Shown here: one piece after another, positions 63,710 to 64,000 of the stretch
How the letters are laid out: each line of letters starts with the position of its first letter
Position numbering within the stretch: the first letter of the stretch is position 1
DNA from: a bacterium
GTDB lineage: Bacteria; SZUA-79; Acidulodesulfobacterales; Acidulodesulfobacteraceae
Direction: 5' to 3'
Assembly: GCA_021798875.1 (NCBI GenBank)
Contig: JAJZBN010000006.1
Span: forward strand, 37,993-101,992
Length of the DNA stretch: 64,000 nt
Made by a program: the position numbers and the translations under genes
Notes under the pieces: generated by a model
What the model saw: the letters and a program-made list of their open reading frames with translations, nothing else
Databases searched by the model: none
Told to the model about the DNA's origin: nothing

Positions 63710-63888
63710 AGACGGAAGTTTATATAAGCAAAGTTTTTACGGTAGCAGTGCAGTTTAAACGGCTTTTATGCCCTATGAAGTGAATAAATAGGATATCTTT
63801 TTTCGAAAGCGAAGAAGGAAATAAAAACCCCCGATTACGTCAAACGCAGTCGGGAGTAAGGAAATAAATAAATCTGACACCTTTTTTT
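63710..63888. repeat. Long form of the hairpin repeat, copy D
   Basis: About 180 bp: TATATAAGCAAAGTTTTTAC, GGTAGCAGTGCAGTTTAAAC, GGCTTTTATGCCC, ATGAAGTGAATAAATAGGAT, ATCTTTTTTCGAAAGCG, then the hairpin ACCCCCGATTACGT/CAA/ACGCAGTCGGGAGT (63827-63857), and the tail GGAAATAAATAAATCTGACA plus CCTTTTTTT. The upstream 110 bp matches copy A at 59265. On the minus strand the hairpin plus TTTTTATTT follows the partial relE gene and can terminate it. Confidence 0.78.
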
Positions 63889-63890
63889 AT

Positions 63891-64000
63891 TTAACTACGA
63901 TATGCTTCACGCCTATTAGCGACTTTCAATACAAGAACGCACAGATTGCCGTCCTGAATATCGCAAATAATACGATAATCGCCAACGCGATAACGCCAAA
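63891..64000 (-). CDS. RelE-family toxin, C-terminal part (runs off the window)
   Basis: The last 35 codons of a minus-strand gene whose start lies beyond the window. WRYRVGDYRIICDIQDGNL then VLVLKVANRREAYR is the typical RelE C-terminus, with the arginine and tyrosine residues used by RelE mRNA interferases. The antitoxin gene is expected upstream of it, outside the window. Confidence 0.88.
   Translation of the reverse strand, partial: WRYRVGDYRIICDIQDGNLCVLVLKVANRREAYRS

Noticed and set aside
59265..63888. Insertion sequence with transposase
   Set aside because: None of the repeat copies contains or borders a transposase frame in the window, so they are listed as repeats only.

Overview
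The window reads as chromosome from a low-GC (roughly one third GC), Gram-negative anaerobe of deltaproteobacterial type. Grounds: a secretin and type IV pilus-type assembly genes, a MltD-type lytic transglycosylase, futalosine-pathway MqnA, NfnAB, a non-classical succinate dehydrogenase with an HdrB-like third subunit, the rplM-rpsI-argC order, and many HdrB/ferredoxin/molybdopterin proteins. A fungal-type proton ATPase would fit an acidophilic sulfur or iron lineage such as Acidulodesulfobacterales, but that assignment is a guess from gene content. Genes are tightly packed, mostly on the minus strand, with frequent 4-26 bp overlaps.

Layout. 1-4.1 kb: der C-terminus, a phasin-like protein and sdhABE. 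4.2-12.8 kb: moaC, a solute-binding protein, argC-rpsI-rplM, an HPP/CBS pair, and a mobB-dus-polyferredoxin overlapping operon. 13-15.3 kb: a P3A-type H+-ATPase flanked on both sides by palindromic repeats. 15.7-25.9 kb: a ten-gene minus-strand redox island: HdrB-like protein, a soluble DmsA-type molybdopterin oxidoreductase, its four-cluster ferredoxin, a small unknown protein, MoeA-, MoaA-, pterin-synthase- and MobA-like proteins, a second four-cluster ferredoxin and an FAD/NAD(P) oxidoreductase. 26-29 kb: tRNA-Phe, tRNA-Leu, nfnAB and tRNA-Cys. 29-33.6 kb: an envelope-protein operon with queD inside it, and a divergent histidine kinase. 33.6-45 kb: mqnA, gph (no canonical start codon), galT, an alkaline-phosphatase-fold protein, an ABC-2 permease, a methyltransferase, purA, hisZ, serA and a class V aminotransferase. 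45-50 kb: mltD, a second moeA and an NtrC-type regulator on the plus strand. 50-57 kb: a CDF transporter, purNM, and pilMNO converging on a secretin/pilP pair. 57-64 kb: an accessory zone with a frameshifted chemoreceptor, two toxin-antitoxin loci (one toxin frameshifted), a GGDEF remnant, pabBC, a partial RelE toxin and several copies of a hairpin repeat.

The most interesting region is the 15.7-25.9 kb island. It pairs a cytoplasmic molybdo/tungsto-enzyme with HdrB-like, ferredoxin and FAD/NAD(P) partners, and with its own set of cofactor genes. Several of those cofactor genes depart from the canonical families: the MoaA-like protein lacks the usual C-terminal cysteine pattern, the MoeA-like protein has altered signature motifs while a more canonical moeA lies at 47 kb, the pterin-synthase-like protein is divergent, and the MobA-like protein has a roughly 90-residue C-terminal extension. 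This suggests a dedicated enzyme-specific or variant pterin cofactor pathway. nfnAB next to it could link its electrons to NADPH and ferredoxin pools.

Two dispersed repeat families are present: a hairpin with a conserved tail containing TCTGACACC, and a palindrome built on AGAATTCAATTCT. Neither comes with a transposase in the window. All identifications were made by eye from motifs, without database searches.
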